Shown one piece after another: positions 18,932-28,593 of a stretch of DNA of 38,426 nt. Position 1 is the stretch's first letter; the number at the start of each line of letters is the position of its first letter. Under the pieces are notes generated by a model. The model was given only the letters and a program-made list of their open reading frames with translations. It ran no database searches and was not told where the DNA came from. Made by a program: the position numbers and the translations under genes. The stretch is from Candidatus Rokuibacteriota bacterium (GTDB lineage Bacteria > Methylomirabilota > Methylomirabilia > Rokubacteriales > CSP1-6). The DNA is taken from the NCBI GenBank assembly GCA_023249095.1, contig JAHFDK010000022.1:1-38426 (forward strand). The letters run 5' to 3'.

Positions 18932-20685
18932 TGGCGGCCGGAACTACATACGCCCGCTCGATCAAGCGGCAGTACCGAAAGGTTCGCAACGCCTATCCGC
19001 TGTCGAAGTTCACGGGCTGGAACGATGACTCGAACCAGACCTCGATCTTGGACACGGACCTGCGGATCGCGCAGAACGTCATCCCGTACCGGGCGGATTT
19101 GATCGGCGGGCGCTTCGGGTATCACCGGGATCCGTTCGCAGCGGCGCTGAACAGTGGGGCCGTCATCACTGGCATGTTTGACTTCAAGTCGAACAAGGAC
19201 GCCACGCTTCGGCCGATCTTCATCTCTGGCGCGAAGATCTACGCCGAGAACTATGCCGCTGACCCGTCCACGGCGAGCGACATCACGGGCGCGTGTGCGG
19301 TCGTGAATTCGCAAAACGCGCTGTTCACCGGCACGGTGTTCAAGGATCAGCTCATCGTGACGCAGCGGGGCGGAACGGCGGCGACCCACGTCCCGATCGC
19401 GATCCCGAACAGCGGGAATGCGGCCCCGCTCGCCGGCTGGTTCGCGAACAACCGGACCTGCGAGTACGTTCACTCGCAGTTCAACTACCTGTTCTTCGCG
19501 GGGTTCAACCGCGACGGCTCTCCTACGGCCTCGCAGAATTCGATGAACGTCGCCTACTCGGAGCTGAACGACGAGACGGCCGGGTGGTCGGATACGCGGT
19601 TCGTTGAGAAAGTCGGCGGGCTCTCGTCCTACGGCGACGAGTACGTCACGGGGATGTTCAGGCACCGCGACTTCCTGATGATCGGGACGAACCGACGCAT
19701 CTATCCGGTGACGTACACGGGCGAAGTCTACGGCCTGTTCGCGGTGCAGCGCCCGCTCGATGTCGGACTGGCGTCGCAGCATTCGGTCATCTCGATCAAC
19801 GGCGAGTACACGTTTTTCATGGATCCGACCGGGAACATTCACGCGATCCATGAGGTCGCGCGCGGGTTCGGCGCGATCGGCGTCCAGTCGATGTCTCGCA
19901 AGATCAAGAACCACACGTCATCGTTTGCGCGGTCCATGATCAAGTATGTGGACAGCGCGTACCTGAGCGACCGCGGCTGGTGCGTGTGGTCTGTGCCCTA
20001 CGGGCTCGGCGCGACCAGCAAGAACGAATTGCTTGTGCTCGACGTGAACGACTTCCCGCTCGACGCGCCGGATCATCGTCTCGCGCGGTGGCACCGCTGG
20101 ACGAACGTCGCCGCGAACCGGATTACGGCGATGAACCGCGATACGTCGTCCGTGGCGAATTCAACCGAGCCGTTGGCTACGGGCGAGCAGTTTCTCTACT
20201 TCGGCACGATCACGGGCTGGGTGAAGCGGTTCACGGACACGATCAGCTACGACGAGACGGACGCGGGCGTTCAGTCGGACATTCAGACCGACGTGGCAAC
20301 GAAATACTTCGACTTCGGGCAGCCGGACGACCAGAAGTCTGTCGTGGAAGTGCGTTGGAACATGGAGCCCGCGCAGGCCATCGTTGGGCCGTCCGTGAAG
20401 ATCGAGTACGACTTCGGAGCGCGAAGCTCCTCGACGCGCCAGATCGACATGGACTCGAACCTGGCATCAAACGACGTGCTCGATTCGACGTTCATCTTGG
20501 ACACGTCCACGCTTGCGTCCGAGTCTTCAATCACCACGAGCAAGGACTATTTTCGCGGGGCCGGTAGCGTCGCGAGTGTGCGACTGTCGAAGGCGCTATC
20601 GGGCACGCAGCAGTGGAAGATGCAACAGATGGTGCTTCTCGTTGAGCAGCGTGGCGAGGGCACCGAAAGCATTGGGGTTGGGTAA
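18931..20685 (+). CDS. Tail hub / P22 gp10-like propeller protein
   Basis: 584 aa from GTG 18931, which shares a base with the adaptor's stop; an upstream extension in frame overlaps the adaptor and was rejected. The sequence shows repeated beta-rich segments around Gly/Asp turns: MFDFKSNKDATLRPIFISG, GTVFKDQLIVTQRGG, CEYVHSQFNYLFFAGFNRDG, FRHRDFLMIGTNRRIYPV, INGEYTFFMDPTGNIHAI. Such repeats fit the beta-propeller hub that closes the portal and carries fibres in podoviruses. Its place between adaptor and collar supports this. Confidence 0.6.
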   Translation: MAAGTTYARSIKRQYRKVRNAYPLSKFTGWNDDSNQTSILDTDLRIAQNVIPYRADLIGGRFGYHRDPFAAALNSGAVITGMFDFKSNKDATLRPIFISGAKIYAENYAADPSTASDITGACAVVNSQNALFTGTVFKDQLIVTQRGGTAATHVPIAIPNSGNAAPLAGWFANNRTCEYVHSQFNYLFFAGFNRDGSPTASQNSMNVAYSELNDETAGWSDTRFVEKVGGLSSYGDEYVTGMFRHRDFLMIGTNRRIYPVTYTGEVYGLFAVQRPLDVGLASQHSVISINGEYTFFMDPTGNIHAIHEVARGFGAIGVQSMSRKIKNHTSSFARSMIKYVDSAYLSDRGWCVWSVPYGLGATSKNELLVLDVNDFPLDAPDHRLARWHRWTNVAANRITAMNRDTSSVANSTEPLATGEQFLYFGTITGWVKRFTDTISYDETDAGVQSDIQTDVATKYFDFGQPDDQKSVVEVRWNMEPAQAIVGPSVKIEYDFGARSSSTRQIDMDSNLASNDVLDSTFILDTSTLASESSITTSKDYFRGAGSVASVRLSKALSGTQQWKMQQMVLLVEQRGEGTESIGVG

Positions 20686-22130
20686 TGAGCCAGATTTCGT
20701 ATCCGAAGGTTTGGAGCGCGGGCGAAAAGCTGTACGCGGCCGACCTCGAGGCGATGAAGGCCGCGATCACGGCGGCTGTGAACGGCGGGCTCGACGACGC
20801 GAACGTGGTTGCGTCTGCGAACATCGACACATCGAAGATCGGTGATTACTCAGCAGATGATACCGAGTATCAGGCGGCATCTGCGCCGGCGACCCGCGAC
20901 GCCACGACCTATACGACTATCACGACCTCGAAGCCGACGACGCTCGAAGGTGAACTCGCCCGCATCCGGTATGTCATCAAGGAGATGTTCGCCGGAATCG
21001 TGTCGAACACGACGGGACTTCCGGTCGCGGATCAGTGGTATTCGATCTTTGGCAAGGGCGTGGTTACGGCTACAACCGGCGACCTGAAAACGTCCCTGTC
21101 GAGTACGCCGACTCCGGGCTGGATCCTGCTCAACGACAACACGATCGGGAATGCGTCATCGAATGCGACGAACCGCGCACACGCGGACACGCGCGAGCTG
21201 TTTCGGATGCTGTGGCGCATGTACGGCTCGGCGGGCCTGACTGTTGCGAACCAGACCATTGTCGGGATGTTCAACTCTGGCGGCACGCAGGTTGATTTCG
21301 GCGCTGACCCAGACACGGACTTTGCGGCGAACCGCGCGATTCGCCTGCCGTTGTGGGTTGGCCGCGCAATTGGCGTCGCGGGCACGCCGAACTCAGCGAA
21401 CGTCATCGACTCGACGACCGGCACGCAAGGGCTCACCGGGGTCACGCCCGTTGCCGGCACGTCGAACACCGTCTTTTTCGTCGACCCCGAGACGAGTTCT
21501 AACGTCACTAGCGATTACGTTGGGCAGGAGATCCGCTTCACGAGTGGCGCGCTATCGGGTGCGGTTCAGACGATCAGCGCGTACAACGCCGAGACGCATG
21601 AGATCACAGTGGACACGACAATGGGCGGAACCGTGGCGGCGGGCGTGTCCTACGTCATCTACCCGCTGAACAACTCGATGTTCACCCTGCCGTGGGCGAC
21701 GGGGCCGACCGCCGACGACGCGCTGAACGGGTACACGATCAAGATCACTGGCGGGACGGGAACGGTCGAGGCCAGGACGATCGCGGACTACGATGGCTCT
21801 GAGCGCAAGATCACGATCACCGGAACGTGGACGACCAACCCGGACCACACGACCACGTTCGCGATCTACAAGACGCTTTCGACCCGGACGGCGGGTGTTA
21901 CGGTCGGCGCGGAGTCGTTTATCCCGAACCTCGCGTCAATGCCATCTCACCGCCACGCGGCGAAGCTCGAGACGGGCGCTGCGACTTCGAACACCGGAAC
22001 ACTCAAGAGCGGCAACACGCTGTCGGCGCAAGACGACACCCAGACGAGCGGGATCAAAGACACCGGCACCGGCACCGCGTACTCGCTGTTGCAGCCGACC
22101 GCCTTTGCGTACTGGCACGTGAAGCTATGA
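20685..22130 (+). CDS. Tail fibre / collar protein
   Basis: 481 aa; ATG 20685 overlaps the previous stop (TAATG). Rich in Thr, Gly, Ser and Asp with few Cys. The C-terminal 80 residues have SHRHAAKLETGAATSNTGTLKSG and end in LLQPTAFAYWHVKL, the motif of phage tail-collar domains ('SHxH... PxxAxxWxI'). The N-terminal part begins MSQISYPKVWSAGEKLYAADLEAM and may bind the tail hub. Likely involved in host recognition. Confidence 0.75.
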   Translation: MSQISYPKVWSAGEKLYAADLEAMKAAITAAVNGGLDDANVVASANIDTSKIGDYSADDTEYQAASAPATRDATTYTTITTSKPTTLEGELARIRYVIKEMFAGIVSNTTGLPVADQWYSIFGKGVVTATTGDLKTSLSSTPTPGWILLNDNTIGNASSNATNRAHADTRELFRMLWRMYGSAGLTVANQTIVGMFNSGGTQVDFGADPDTDFAANRAIRLPLWVGRAIGVAGTPNSANVIDSTTGTQGLTGVTPVAGTSNTVFFVDPETSSNVTSDYVGQEIRFTSGALSGAVQTISAYNAETHEITVDTTMGGTVAAGVSYVIYPLNNSMFTLPWATGPTADDALNGYTIKITGGTGTVEARTIADYDGSERKITITGTWTTNPDHTTTFAIYKTLSTRTAGVTVGAESFIPNLASMPSHRHAAKLETGAATSNTGTLKSGNTLSAQDDTQTSGIKDTGTGTAYSLLQPTAFAYWHVKL

Positions 22131-22639
22131 GCGACATCGTAGAGGCTACAGACGCGACCGTGGAGGAGTTCTTCCGGACACTCGAACCCACCGCCTCGCG
22201 TCTCGACGCTGCCGAGGCATGGATCATCGCGCACGGCGGGCACACGATCGGGGTCGGTTCTAGCAAAGATCCAGAGTTCAGAACCAACCACACCTTCACG
22301 CCCGGGATGTACATCCGCGAGCTGTTTCTGCCGGCCGGAAGCGTGAATGTATCCAAGATCCATCGAACAGAGCATCCGTTCGTGATTCTCACCGGGCTCG
22401 TGTCGGTCTACAGCGAGAACGACGGCGTGCAGCATCTTCGCGGGCCGTACTTCGGGATCACTCGCGTCGGAAGCCGCAGGCTTGTGGTCGCGCATGAGCC
22501 GACCGTGTGGCTTACGTTCCATGCGACCGAGCTGACGGACGTGGATGCGATCGAGCAGATGATTATCAAGAAGTACGAGAACCCGCTGATCCCGGGTATT
22601 ACGCGCGGCGCAGAGATTGGCGACGGAGGGGCGGCATGA
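22127..22639 (+). CDS. Cupin-like virion-region protein (170 aa)
   Basis: ATG 22127 overlaps the collar stop. Residues 60-140 have the beta-barrel succession of cupins: GMYIRELFLPAGSVNVSKIHRTEHPFVILTGLVSVYSENDGVQHLRGPYFGI, then PTVWLTFHATE. The His residues around HRTEHP fall where metal ligands of cupin motif 1 lie; motif 2 is less clear. Its N-terminus is acidic and helical. Small cupins occur among tail genes of several phages; the role is not known. Confidence 0.7.
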   Translation: MSDIVEATDATVEEFFRTLEPTASRLDAAEAWIIAHGGHTIGVGSSKDPEFRTNHTFTPGMYIRELFLPAGSVNVSKIHRTEHPFVILTGLVSVYSENDGVQHLRGPYFGITRVGSRRLVVAHEPTVWLTFHATELTDVDAIEQMIIKKYENPLIPGITRGAEIGDGGAA

Positions 22640-23643
22640 GTTGGATTGCGGTCGGACTTGGCGTCGCTGGTGTGGGGGCGTCTATCTACGGCGCTTCGCA
22701 GGCCCCGAGTGGAGTGGATACGCCAGACCCGCGCACTCGCCCGCTCGGGTCGGAGAGCATCCTCGGGCAGTTGTCGATCGAGACGCTGTACGAGCTTGGC
22801 GTTCCGTACCAGGGGCTCGAGGACGAGCTGCTTCAGCGGAAGATCGCGGCCGTCGGGCGCAAGGGTTCGTTCTCGCGGATCGTCATGGGCGACATTCAGC
22901 GCCTTCGGTCGATCATGCAGTTCCCGAACACGCCGCAGGCGCAGGGCGACGTGGAGCGCCTGCTCAAGAACATCAACCGCAAGGCCAGCGTTGCGGGCGT
23001 GAACGTCTCGATCTCTGGGAAGGATGTTCAGATCAACTTCTCTGGCCCCGAGCGCCAGATGCTCGATACGCTGAAGGCGAAAGAGGCGCAGGCGGCGAAG
23101 AACAAAGAGAACCGGCTAAAGGCCATGGATCAGCTCAACAACATCCTCGGGCAGTTCTCCGAGGGCGAGAGCGGCATGGCTCCGGGTGAAGCTGCGGCGT
23201 CGAAGTATCTGAACACGTTCTTGGATGACCAGTTCAAGACCGAGAGCGACAAGATCACCGCGCAGGCGAACAAGCTCGGGATCTCGCCGGGTGGGCAGCT
23301 TGGGGATCTCCAGCGCGCGCTTGAATTGGAGCGAACCAAGATCGCAAGCGGCGGCGCGCTCGAACGCGCGATCGCGCTCGCGTCTGGTCAGCAGTCGATC
23401 TTGCAGAAGGGGTTGGTCCCGGCGAACGCGCAGACCGTTGCGACCTACGCGAACCAAGCTAGTAGCGACCAGATTCAGTCTCAGGCACTCGCTCAGCAGC
23501 TTGCGATTGCCGACGCGGAAGCGAAGTCGGCTAGGGCGGCGGGGATCTCGAACCTCGGTAGCTCGCTGATTGGCGCGGCTGGTTCCGCGCTGTCGAGTCA
23601 ATCGCTTGCGGCGGCTCTGGGCAAGAAAGACAAAGAGGATTAG
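22636..23643 (+). CDS. Internal virion / DNA-ejection protein 1 (T7 gp14-like position)
   Basis: 335 aa from ATG 22636 (ATGA overlap). N-terminal hydrophobic segment MSWIAVGLGVAGVGASIYGASQA, then a long Ala/Gln/Lys helical region (AKEAQAAKNKENRLKAMDQLNN, then ASSDQIQSQALAQQLAIADAEAKSAR) and a Gly/Ala/Ser-rich C-terminus. This is the typical build of the smallest internal core protein, which inserts in the outer membrane at DNA ejection. It opens a three-gene block of ejection proteins. Confidence 0.7.
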   Translation: MSWIAVGLGVAGVGASIYGASQAPSGVDTPDPRTRPLGSESILGQLSIETLYELGVPYQGLEDELLQRKIAAVGRKGSFSRIVMGDIQRLRSIMQFPNTPQAQGDVERLLKNINRKASVAGVNVSISGKDVQINFSGPERQMLDTLKAKEAQAAKNKENRLKAMDQLNNILGQFSEGESGMAPGEAAASKYLNTFLDDQFKTESDKITAQANKLGISPGGQLGDLQRALELERTKIASGGALERAIALASGQQSILQKGLVPANAQTVATYANQASSDQIQSQALAQQLAIADAEAKSARAAGISNLGSSLIGAAGSALSSQSLAAALGKKDKED

Positions 23644-23645
23644 CT

Positions 23646-25076
23646 GTGGCTAACTTCTCAGTCCCGAAGTTCGAGGGAGTCCAGCAGGCGGGTCAGCAGT
23701 ACGCTGACACGCTGACGCGCGTCGCGATGATGAAGCGCGAGGAACGGCTGCGCGCGGAGGACGATCGAACTCGGGCGCTGCTCGGTGCGTCCACCGGTGA
23801 CATCGCCGTGTTCGTGCCCGAGGCGAGGGAGCAGCTTGCGGCGGCCCGTTCGTCCGAGGAGCGCGCGGACATCTTGGCCCGGGCGGCGCAGCTTGCGACG
23901 GCTCGCTCGTTGCAGCAGAGCGAGCTGTTCAACAAGGCGAAGGCGATCGGCGATAGCGTTGCGGCGTCGGGCACGTCCGACCCGGCCGCGCTCGCCGAGC
24001 ACCAGAACGCGCTTGTGACCAGCGGTCTGCCGCCTGATATCATCGCGCAGATCCAGTCGCAGCTTGGCACGTCGGCGACGATGGGCTCGGCCGAGTTCGG
24101 CAAGGTCAAGGGCGAGCGGGACTACCGCAAGACTGAGCGGCTTGAGGATCGCGCCTACGATCGCACTGAATTCGATCGTCGAACGGCGATTGGGGAGCGA
24201 AAGCAGATCGAGTCTGAGGGGCGCATGTCGGCTCGCGAAATCGAGCGCGAGAACCGCGCTGCGGTGCAGGGGGATCTTGAGGCCCGCCGCACCTACGCAA
24301 TCAAGCTCGGCGTGCCGTGGAGCAACAAGAAGCCCGCCGAGTGGCCCGAGATCAACGCCGCAACGCTGTACTCGCTTGAGAACGAGGGGAAGCCTCAGCC
24401 CAAGGAGATCCGCGCCGCGAACCGCCAAGTCGTTGAGGCGGTCATGTTCGAGAACAAGAGCAAGCCACGCGGAGGCGATGTCACCGACGCGACTGTGATG
24501 GGCCGAGCGCGCGACCTCAACACGCAGGCCGCGACGACTGGATCGGATCTGGTCGTCATGCCGGTGGTGACGCGGGATAGCGGCGTGTTCAACTGGCAAG
24601 AGGACGTGCGGCTTGAGGCGATGACGTGGCAAGACGCACGGGTCGAGCTGGCCCGCGTCTACAAGATCGCGCAGACCGAGGGCGAGGGTTCCGAGGCCGC
24701 GAAGTACGTCGCGCACGTCGTATCGCTGGCATCGACGACGGATAGCCCGGCGCTGAAGTCGATGCTGTCTCGGCAAGTTACGCCAGAGCAGGCTGCCGCG
24801 ATCGAGGCTGGCAAGGCGGCAAAGCCGGCCACTGCGGAGCCTGCGGCCGGAAAGCCCGTGACCGCGCGCGATACGGGTCGGTCCATCGGGTCGGCTGTGC
24901 GGCGCGGCGCGAAGTCCGTGGCGAAGTCGCTCACCCCAAGCGCGGCCGGCGCAGAGCGAGCTGCGCGCTCGGTGGGCGAATCGCAGCGGAAACAGGGCGA
25001 GATTGCGCGGCAATCGAATCGCAGACTCAAAGAGGGCCTGGTGGGCGCATACGAGGGACTTCTGGGGGATGAGTAG
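23646..25076 (+). CDS. Internal virion / DNA-ejection protein 2
   Basis: 476 aa from GTG 23646. Almost entirely Ala/Arg/Glu-rich helix with few aromatic residues; begins MANFSVPKFEGVQQAGQQYADTLTRVAMMKREERLR, middle with LEDRAYDRTEFDRRTAIGERKQIESEGRMSAREIER, and an Ala/Lys-rich end. Fits the middle internal core protein (T7 gp15-like) by order and composition, not by a specific motif. Its strand gives a 478-aa antisense frame that is a composition artefact. Confidence 0.65.
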   Translation: MANFSVPKFEGVQQAGQQYADTLTRVAMMKREERLRAEDDRTRALLGASTGDIAVFVPEAREQLAAARSSEERADILARAAQLATARSLQQSELFNKAKAIGDSVAASGTSDPAALAEHQNALVTSGLPPDIIAQIQSQLGTSATMGSAEFGKVKGERDYRKTERLEDRAYDRTEFDRRTAIGERKQIESEGRMSAREIERENRAAVQGDLEARRTYAIKLGVPWSNKKPAEWPEINAATLYSLENEGKPQPKEIRAANRQVVEAVMFENKSKPRGGDVTDATVMGRARDLNTQAATTGSDLVVMPVVTRDSGVFNWQEDVRLEAMTWQDARVELARVYKIAQTEGEGSEAAKYVAHVVSLASTTDSPALKSMLSRQVTPEQAAAIEAGKAAKPATAEPAAGKPVTARDTGRSIGSAVRRGAKSVAKSLTPSAAGAERAARSVGESQRKQGEIARQSNRRLKEGLVGAYEGLLGDE

Positions 25077-25078
25077 CG

Positions 25079-28000
25079 ATGGCCCTTCCGGCACTCGACT
25101 TCAGCGACGTTGAGGGCTTGCTCCCCCCGGCCTTGGCGCCGGGTGGGGTCGCGCCCGCGTCGGGCGGCGGGCTGCCATCGCTCGACTTCAGCGACGTTGA
25201 GGGGCTGATCGACTTCGCCCCGCCCAAGACCGGCCAGCAGAAAGCGCAGGACATCGCGCGAACGGCCGGTATCGCGGTGTCGCCCGAGTTCGGGTCGAAC
25301 GTCCTGGATCGCGCCGTGGCGGACTTCGGCAAGGGGCTCGCGACTTCACTGCCGGGACGGCTCGTTGGCGCAGCCACGGGCACTAGCGAAACCGTGGCGG
25401 CCCTCGGCGAGCTCCCGGCGTCTCAGCCGCTCCCGTGGCTGCCCGATCTCGACACCGTGGGCACCCTTGTGGGCGACTCCGCGCTGTTCTCGCTCGCACC
25501 AGCGATGGCGGTGCCGGGCAAGATCGCGGGCAAGGCGATCGGCACGATGGTCGGGTCGAAGCTCGCCAGGCTGCCCATGGTTGCGAACGCGCTCAGCAAG
25601 GGTGCGTGGAACCACGTCGCGCTCACGCAGCGGCTGACGAGCGACCTGATCGGCGTCAGCGCGAACCTGTTCGAGGCGGCCGGCGCGACGGCATCGGCGT
25701 CGATCGGCTTCGGCGGACTCGTCAAGGTGGCTGGCGGCGACGACCAAGAGGCGTTCATTCAAGGCGCGCTCGCTGGCGTCGGCGTCGGCCTCGCACCCGC
25801 ATTCCGCGCGCTCAAGACGGCGGCGGTGCTGAAGCGCGTCACGGGCGATCGGTACCTTGAGGCCGAGAAGGCGCTCGCGGATTCGCTCGACAACGGGATC
25901 GGGATGCTCATTGGCGCTCGTGGCCTGCCGCCGGGCGCTGCGGATCGGCTCTCAGTGTCGATGCTCGACGCCATTGATCCAGCCCTCGGCCAGCGTGCGT
26001 TGTCGATCCTGCCAGTGCTCGAGCGTCCCGGGCAGGGGATCGCCGGGAACATCCCGCAGATGCGCGCACTTGGGAAAGCATGGGAGGACGCCGCCGCTGA
26101 GGCCACGCGCGGGTTCCTGTCGCCGGAGAACCTTCTGCTCAAGCGCGGGCTCGACACCGCGTATCGCGTCGGCACGGGGTTCTTCAAGTCCGTGGACTCG
26201 ACGCTTCGCGGGCTTGGACCTCGCGGCGTCCAGCTCTCGAACCTTATCAAGCGTTCCCATGACGACGCCGGGCAGGTCTACGGCGAACTGAAGTCCGTCG
26301 TCAATAAGGCGATGCGCGGCATCCCGGCTGCCGATCTCGACCGGTGGGTCGCGCAGCGCGAGGCTGGGTTGCTTCAGAGCACCGGATCTGCGACAGCCAC
26401 CGGGCTCGACCGCATCACGTACCTCTATGACACCGAGATCCCGGCGCTGCTCGCGCGGCACGGGGTTCCGCTGGGGCCGATCAAGACCAATGGCTTCGGC
26501 GTCGGCCGGTACGCGAGCCACTACTACGACATGGGCAAGCTCGCCCGCGTGGTCGGCACGCAGGACTTCGTGGCGAAGGCTCAGACCGTCCTTGGCCGAA
26601 CTTACGACCAGGCTCTCGAGCTTCAGGCGGCGCTGATAAAGGCCGCACAGATCAACACGAAGAACCCGCTGACGCAGGTACTTCGCTCATCGATCGACAT
26701 GAGCCGGACGTTCGACATCACGATCAGCGAGGCAAAGGCGCTCGGACTGCCGATCGCGGACAATGGGTTCGCGCTGAATCGGTACATCCGGCAGGTCGCC
26801 GATCGCGTCGGGTTCGCGAAGAACTTCGGGGCGGACTTCGGCAAGGGCACGGCGCTGCTCGACGACCTCGCGCGAGAGCACGCGGGATCGCCGAAGATGA
26901 TGCCCGAGTTGATCGAGAAGTCTGTCCGCCGCGTGATCGGCTTGGACACCGACGCGGGCGACTTCTCTCAGATGTTCTCGTGGGTGTCGAACAACGTAAT
27001 CGTGCCGCAAACGCTGTCGTTCGCGTCGATCTCGCAGGTCGGCCAGAACACGAACACAATGGCAAAGACCGGCGTGCGTCACTTCTTGCGCGGCGTGAAC
27101 GAGTACCGCAAAGAGGCGAAGCTGTTCGCACGCGGCGGTGGATCAGAGTTCCACGCGCAGGTACGCGCTCAGCTCGACGACATCGCAAACGCGGCGGGTG
27201 AATTCCTCACGGGTGCCGAGCGCGCGAACGGGATTCTGCGCCCGGCGGCGGTGGGGCAGACGAGCGTGATGTCGCGGCTGAATCTGGGCGGCTTCACGCT
27301 GAGTAAGACCGGGTTCAACGCGATGGACGACTTCAACCGCTTCGCGGCGGCGTACTCGGGGAAGTCGTGGCTAGAGGGCTCCGTCACCAAGGGCGTGCGC
27401 GGCGGCTTGTCGCCGAAGGCCATCTCGCGCACGGCGGCCGAGTTCAAGAAGCTCGGGCTCGACTTCAACGACATCGTGCGTCGCGGTGCGATGACGACTG
27501 AGGAGACAGTTCGCGGCGCGATGCGGATCTCCGACCTGACGCAGTTCAGGATTCGGCCCTACGACCTGCCGCTCTACTGGTCGAGCCCGAACGCGGCGGC
27601 GTTTCGGATGCTCAAGACGTTCGCGTTCAATCAGGCGCGGTTCCTGAACACAGAAGTGCTAGGGGCCGCGAAACGCTACGCGGCTACAGGCGGGCGCGAG
27701 GGCTCAATGAAGCCTCTCGCGTTCTTCTTGGCGGGATACCCGGCGGTCGGTCTTGGCATCGGCTCTGTGCGCGACATCTTGAAGGGCAAGGAGCCGTTCG
27801 CCGAGAAAACCCCGATGGGCGCGTACCTGACCGCCCATGCGTGGGTCGGCGGGCTTGGCATTCTGACCGACTTCGCGAAGTCCGCCGAGAACGGCTCTCG
27901 CGCGATGCTCGCGCTTGGCGCTGGGCCGGCGATCAACATGGGCGTCAACTTCGTCGAGGCGTCGGTAAAGTCGATCGAGGATCCGAACCACCTCGGCCGG

Positions 28001-28099
28001 TTCATGACTCGCAACCTCCCGATCCCCGGCTTCGCTCAGAACGTGGGCGGTCTGCGCGACGCGGTGGACGAGGCCATTTTCCCAAAGGACACCCGATGA
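25079..28099 (+). CDS. Internal virion / DNA-ejection protein 3, largest (1006 aa)
   Basis: ATG 25079 lies two bases after the previous stop. Two copies of LDFSDVEGL occur near the N-terminus (residues about 6-14 and 36-44), the kind of short motif used to dock internal proteins. Gly/Ala-rich hydrophobic patches (GLAPAFRALKTAAVL, SASIGFGGLVKVAGG) and a long helical C-terminal part follow. Size and place match the giant internal protein of podoviruses (T7 gp16 class) that forms the ejection channel. I see no clear transglycosylase motif at the N-terminus. Confidence 0.7.
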   Translation: MALPALDFSDVEGLLPPALAPGGVAPASGGGLPSLDFSDVEGLIDFAPPKTGQQKAQDIARTAGIAVSPEFGSNVLDRAVADFGKGLATSLPGRLVGAATGTSETVAALGELPASQPLPWLPDLDTVGTLVGDSALFSLAPAMAVPGKIAGKAIGTMVGSKLARLPMVANALSKGAWNHVALTQRLTSDLIGVSANLFEAAGATASASIGFGGLVKVAGGDDQEAFIQGALAGVGVGLAPAFRALKTAAVLKRVTGDRYLEAEKALADSLDNGIGMLIGARGLPPGAADRLSVSMLDAIDPALGQRALSILPVLERPGQGIAGNIPQMRALGKAWEDAAAEATRGFLSPENLLLKRGLDTAYRVGTGFFKSVDSTLRGLGPRGVQLSNLIKRSHDDAGQVYGELKSVVNKAMRGIPAADLDRWVAQREAGLLQSTGSATATGLDRITYLYDTEIPALLARHGVPLGPIKTNGFGVGRYASHYYDMGKLARVVGTQDFVAKAQTVLGRTYDQALELQAALIKAAQINTKNPLTQVLRSSIDMSRTFDITISEAKALGLPIADNGFALNRYIRQVADRVGFAKNFGADFGKGTALLDDLAREHAGSPKMMPELIEKSVRRVIGLDTDAGDFSQMFSWVSNNVIVPQTLSFASISQVGQNTNTMAKTGVRHFLRGVNEYRKEAKLFARGGGSEFHAQVRAQLDDIANAAGEFLTGAERANGILRPAAVGQTSVMSRLNLGGFTLSKTGFNAMDDFNRFAAAYSGKSWLEGSVTKGVRGGLSPKAISRTAAEFKKLGLDFNDIVRRGAMTTEETVRGAMRISDLTQFRIRPYDLPLYWSSPNAAAFRMLKTFAFNQARFLNTEVLGAAKRYAATGGREGSMKPLAFFLAGYPAVGLGIGSVRDILKGKEPFAEKTPMGAYLTAHAWVGGLGILTDFAKSAENGSRAMLALGAGPAINMGVNFVEASVKSIEDPNHLGRFMTRNLPIPGFAQNVGGLRDAVDEAIFPKDTR

Positions 28100-28593
28100 G
28101 ACGTCTCCTTCTCGCACTGTGGCTTGCCCCGGCGTCAGCGTTTGCGGCGAACGGCGCGGAGTGTCGGATCACGCCGCCAAGCACGGTCGAGGCCGGGTCT
28201 ACAACCACGAACACGGCCGGCTCCTGCGTGGACATCCTGGACTACACTTCGATCAACAGCGCGATTACCGGGGCCGGCCCGTTCTGGATGCCGCTACAGA
28301 ACGCGCCATCCACGACGTTCTCAATCATGGCGGACGAATCCGACTGTGCCTTCGATACCCTGGACATCGTTCGCACGATGACTTCTGGCAACCCCGCCGA
28401 CAACTGGAAAGAAGTGCTCGGCACGCTCGACAACGACGGCACGGGCGGCTCGTGTGGCGGCGCAATCTGCGTCGGCTTGCACATCCCCTACCAAATCGCG
28501 GGCTATATCTGGATCACGTCGAACGGTGCCACCGTCGGCGGCCCGACCTGTTCAAGCTTCAAGCTCCGCATGACGCAGGGCGCGCAGAAGTGA
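28096..28593 (+). CDS. Exported Cys-rich protein (165 aa)
   Basis: ATG 28096 overlaps the previous stop as ATGA. Residues 1-18 form a signal peptide (MRRLLLALWLAPASAFA, cleavage after AFA). The mature part has Cys in GAECRITPP, GSCVDILDY, ESDCAFDTL, GGSCGGAICVG and GPTCSSF, an even number that could form disulfides outside the cytoplasm, and ends with SFKLRMTQGAQK. The centre (SITGAGPFWMPLQN, IWITSNGATVGG) looks beta-rich. No family. First of four consecutive genes for exported proteins. Confidence 0.7.
   Translation: MRRLLLALWLAPASAFAANGAECRITPPSTVEAGSTTTNTAGSCVDILDYTSINSAITGAGPFWMPLQNAPSTTFSIMADESDCAFDTLDIVRTMTSGNPADNWKEVLGTLDNDGTGGSCGGAICVGLHIPYQIAGYIWITSNGATVGGPTCSSFKLRMTQGAQK

Noticed and set aside
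18928-19914. 328-aa antisense frame over the tail hub gene
   Set aside because: Arg/Val/Asp/His-rich translation opposite a confident coupled gene.
23658-25094. 478-aa antisense frame over ejection protein 2
   Set aside because: Same composition artefact; Arg/Leu/His-rich with no domain, opposite a plausible structural gene in a co-directional operon.
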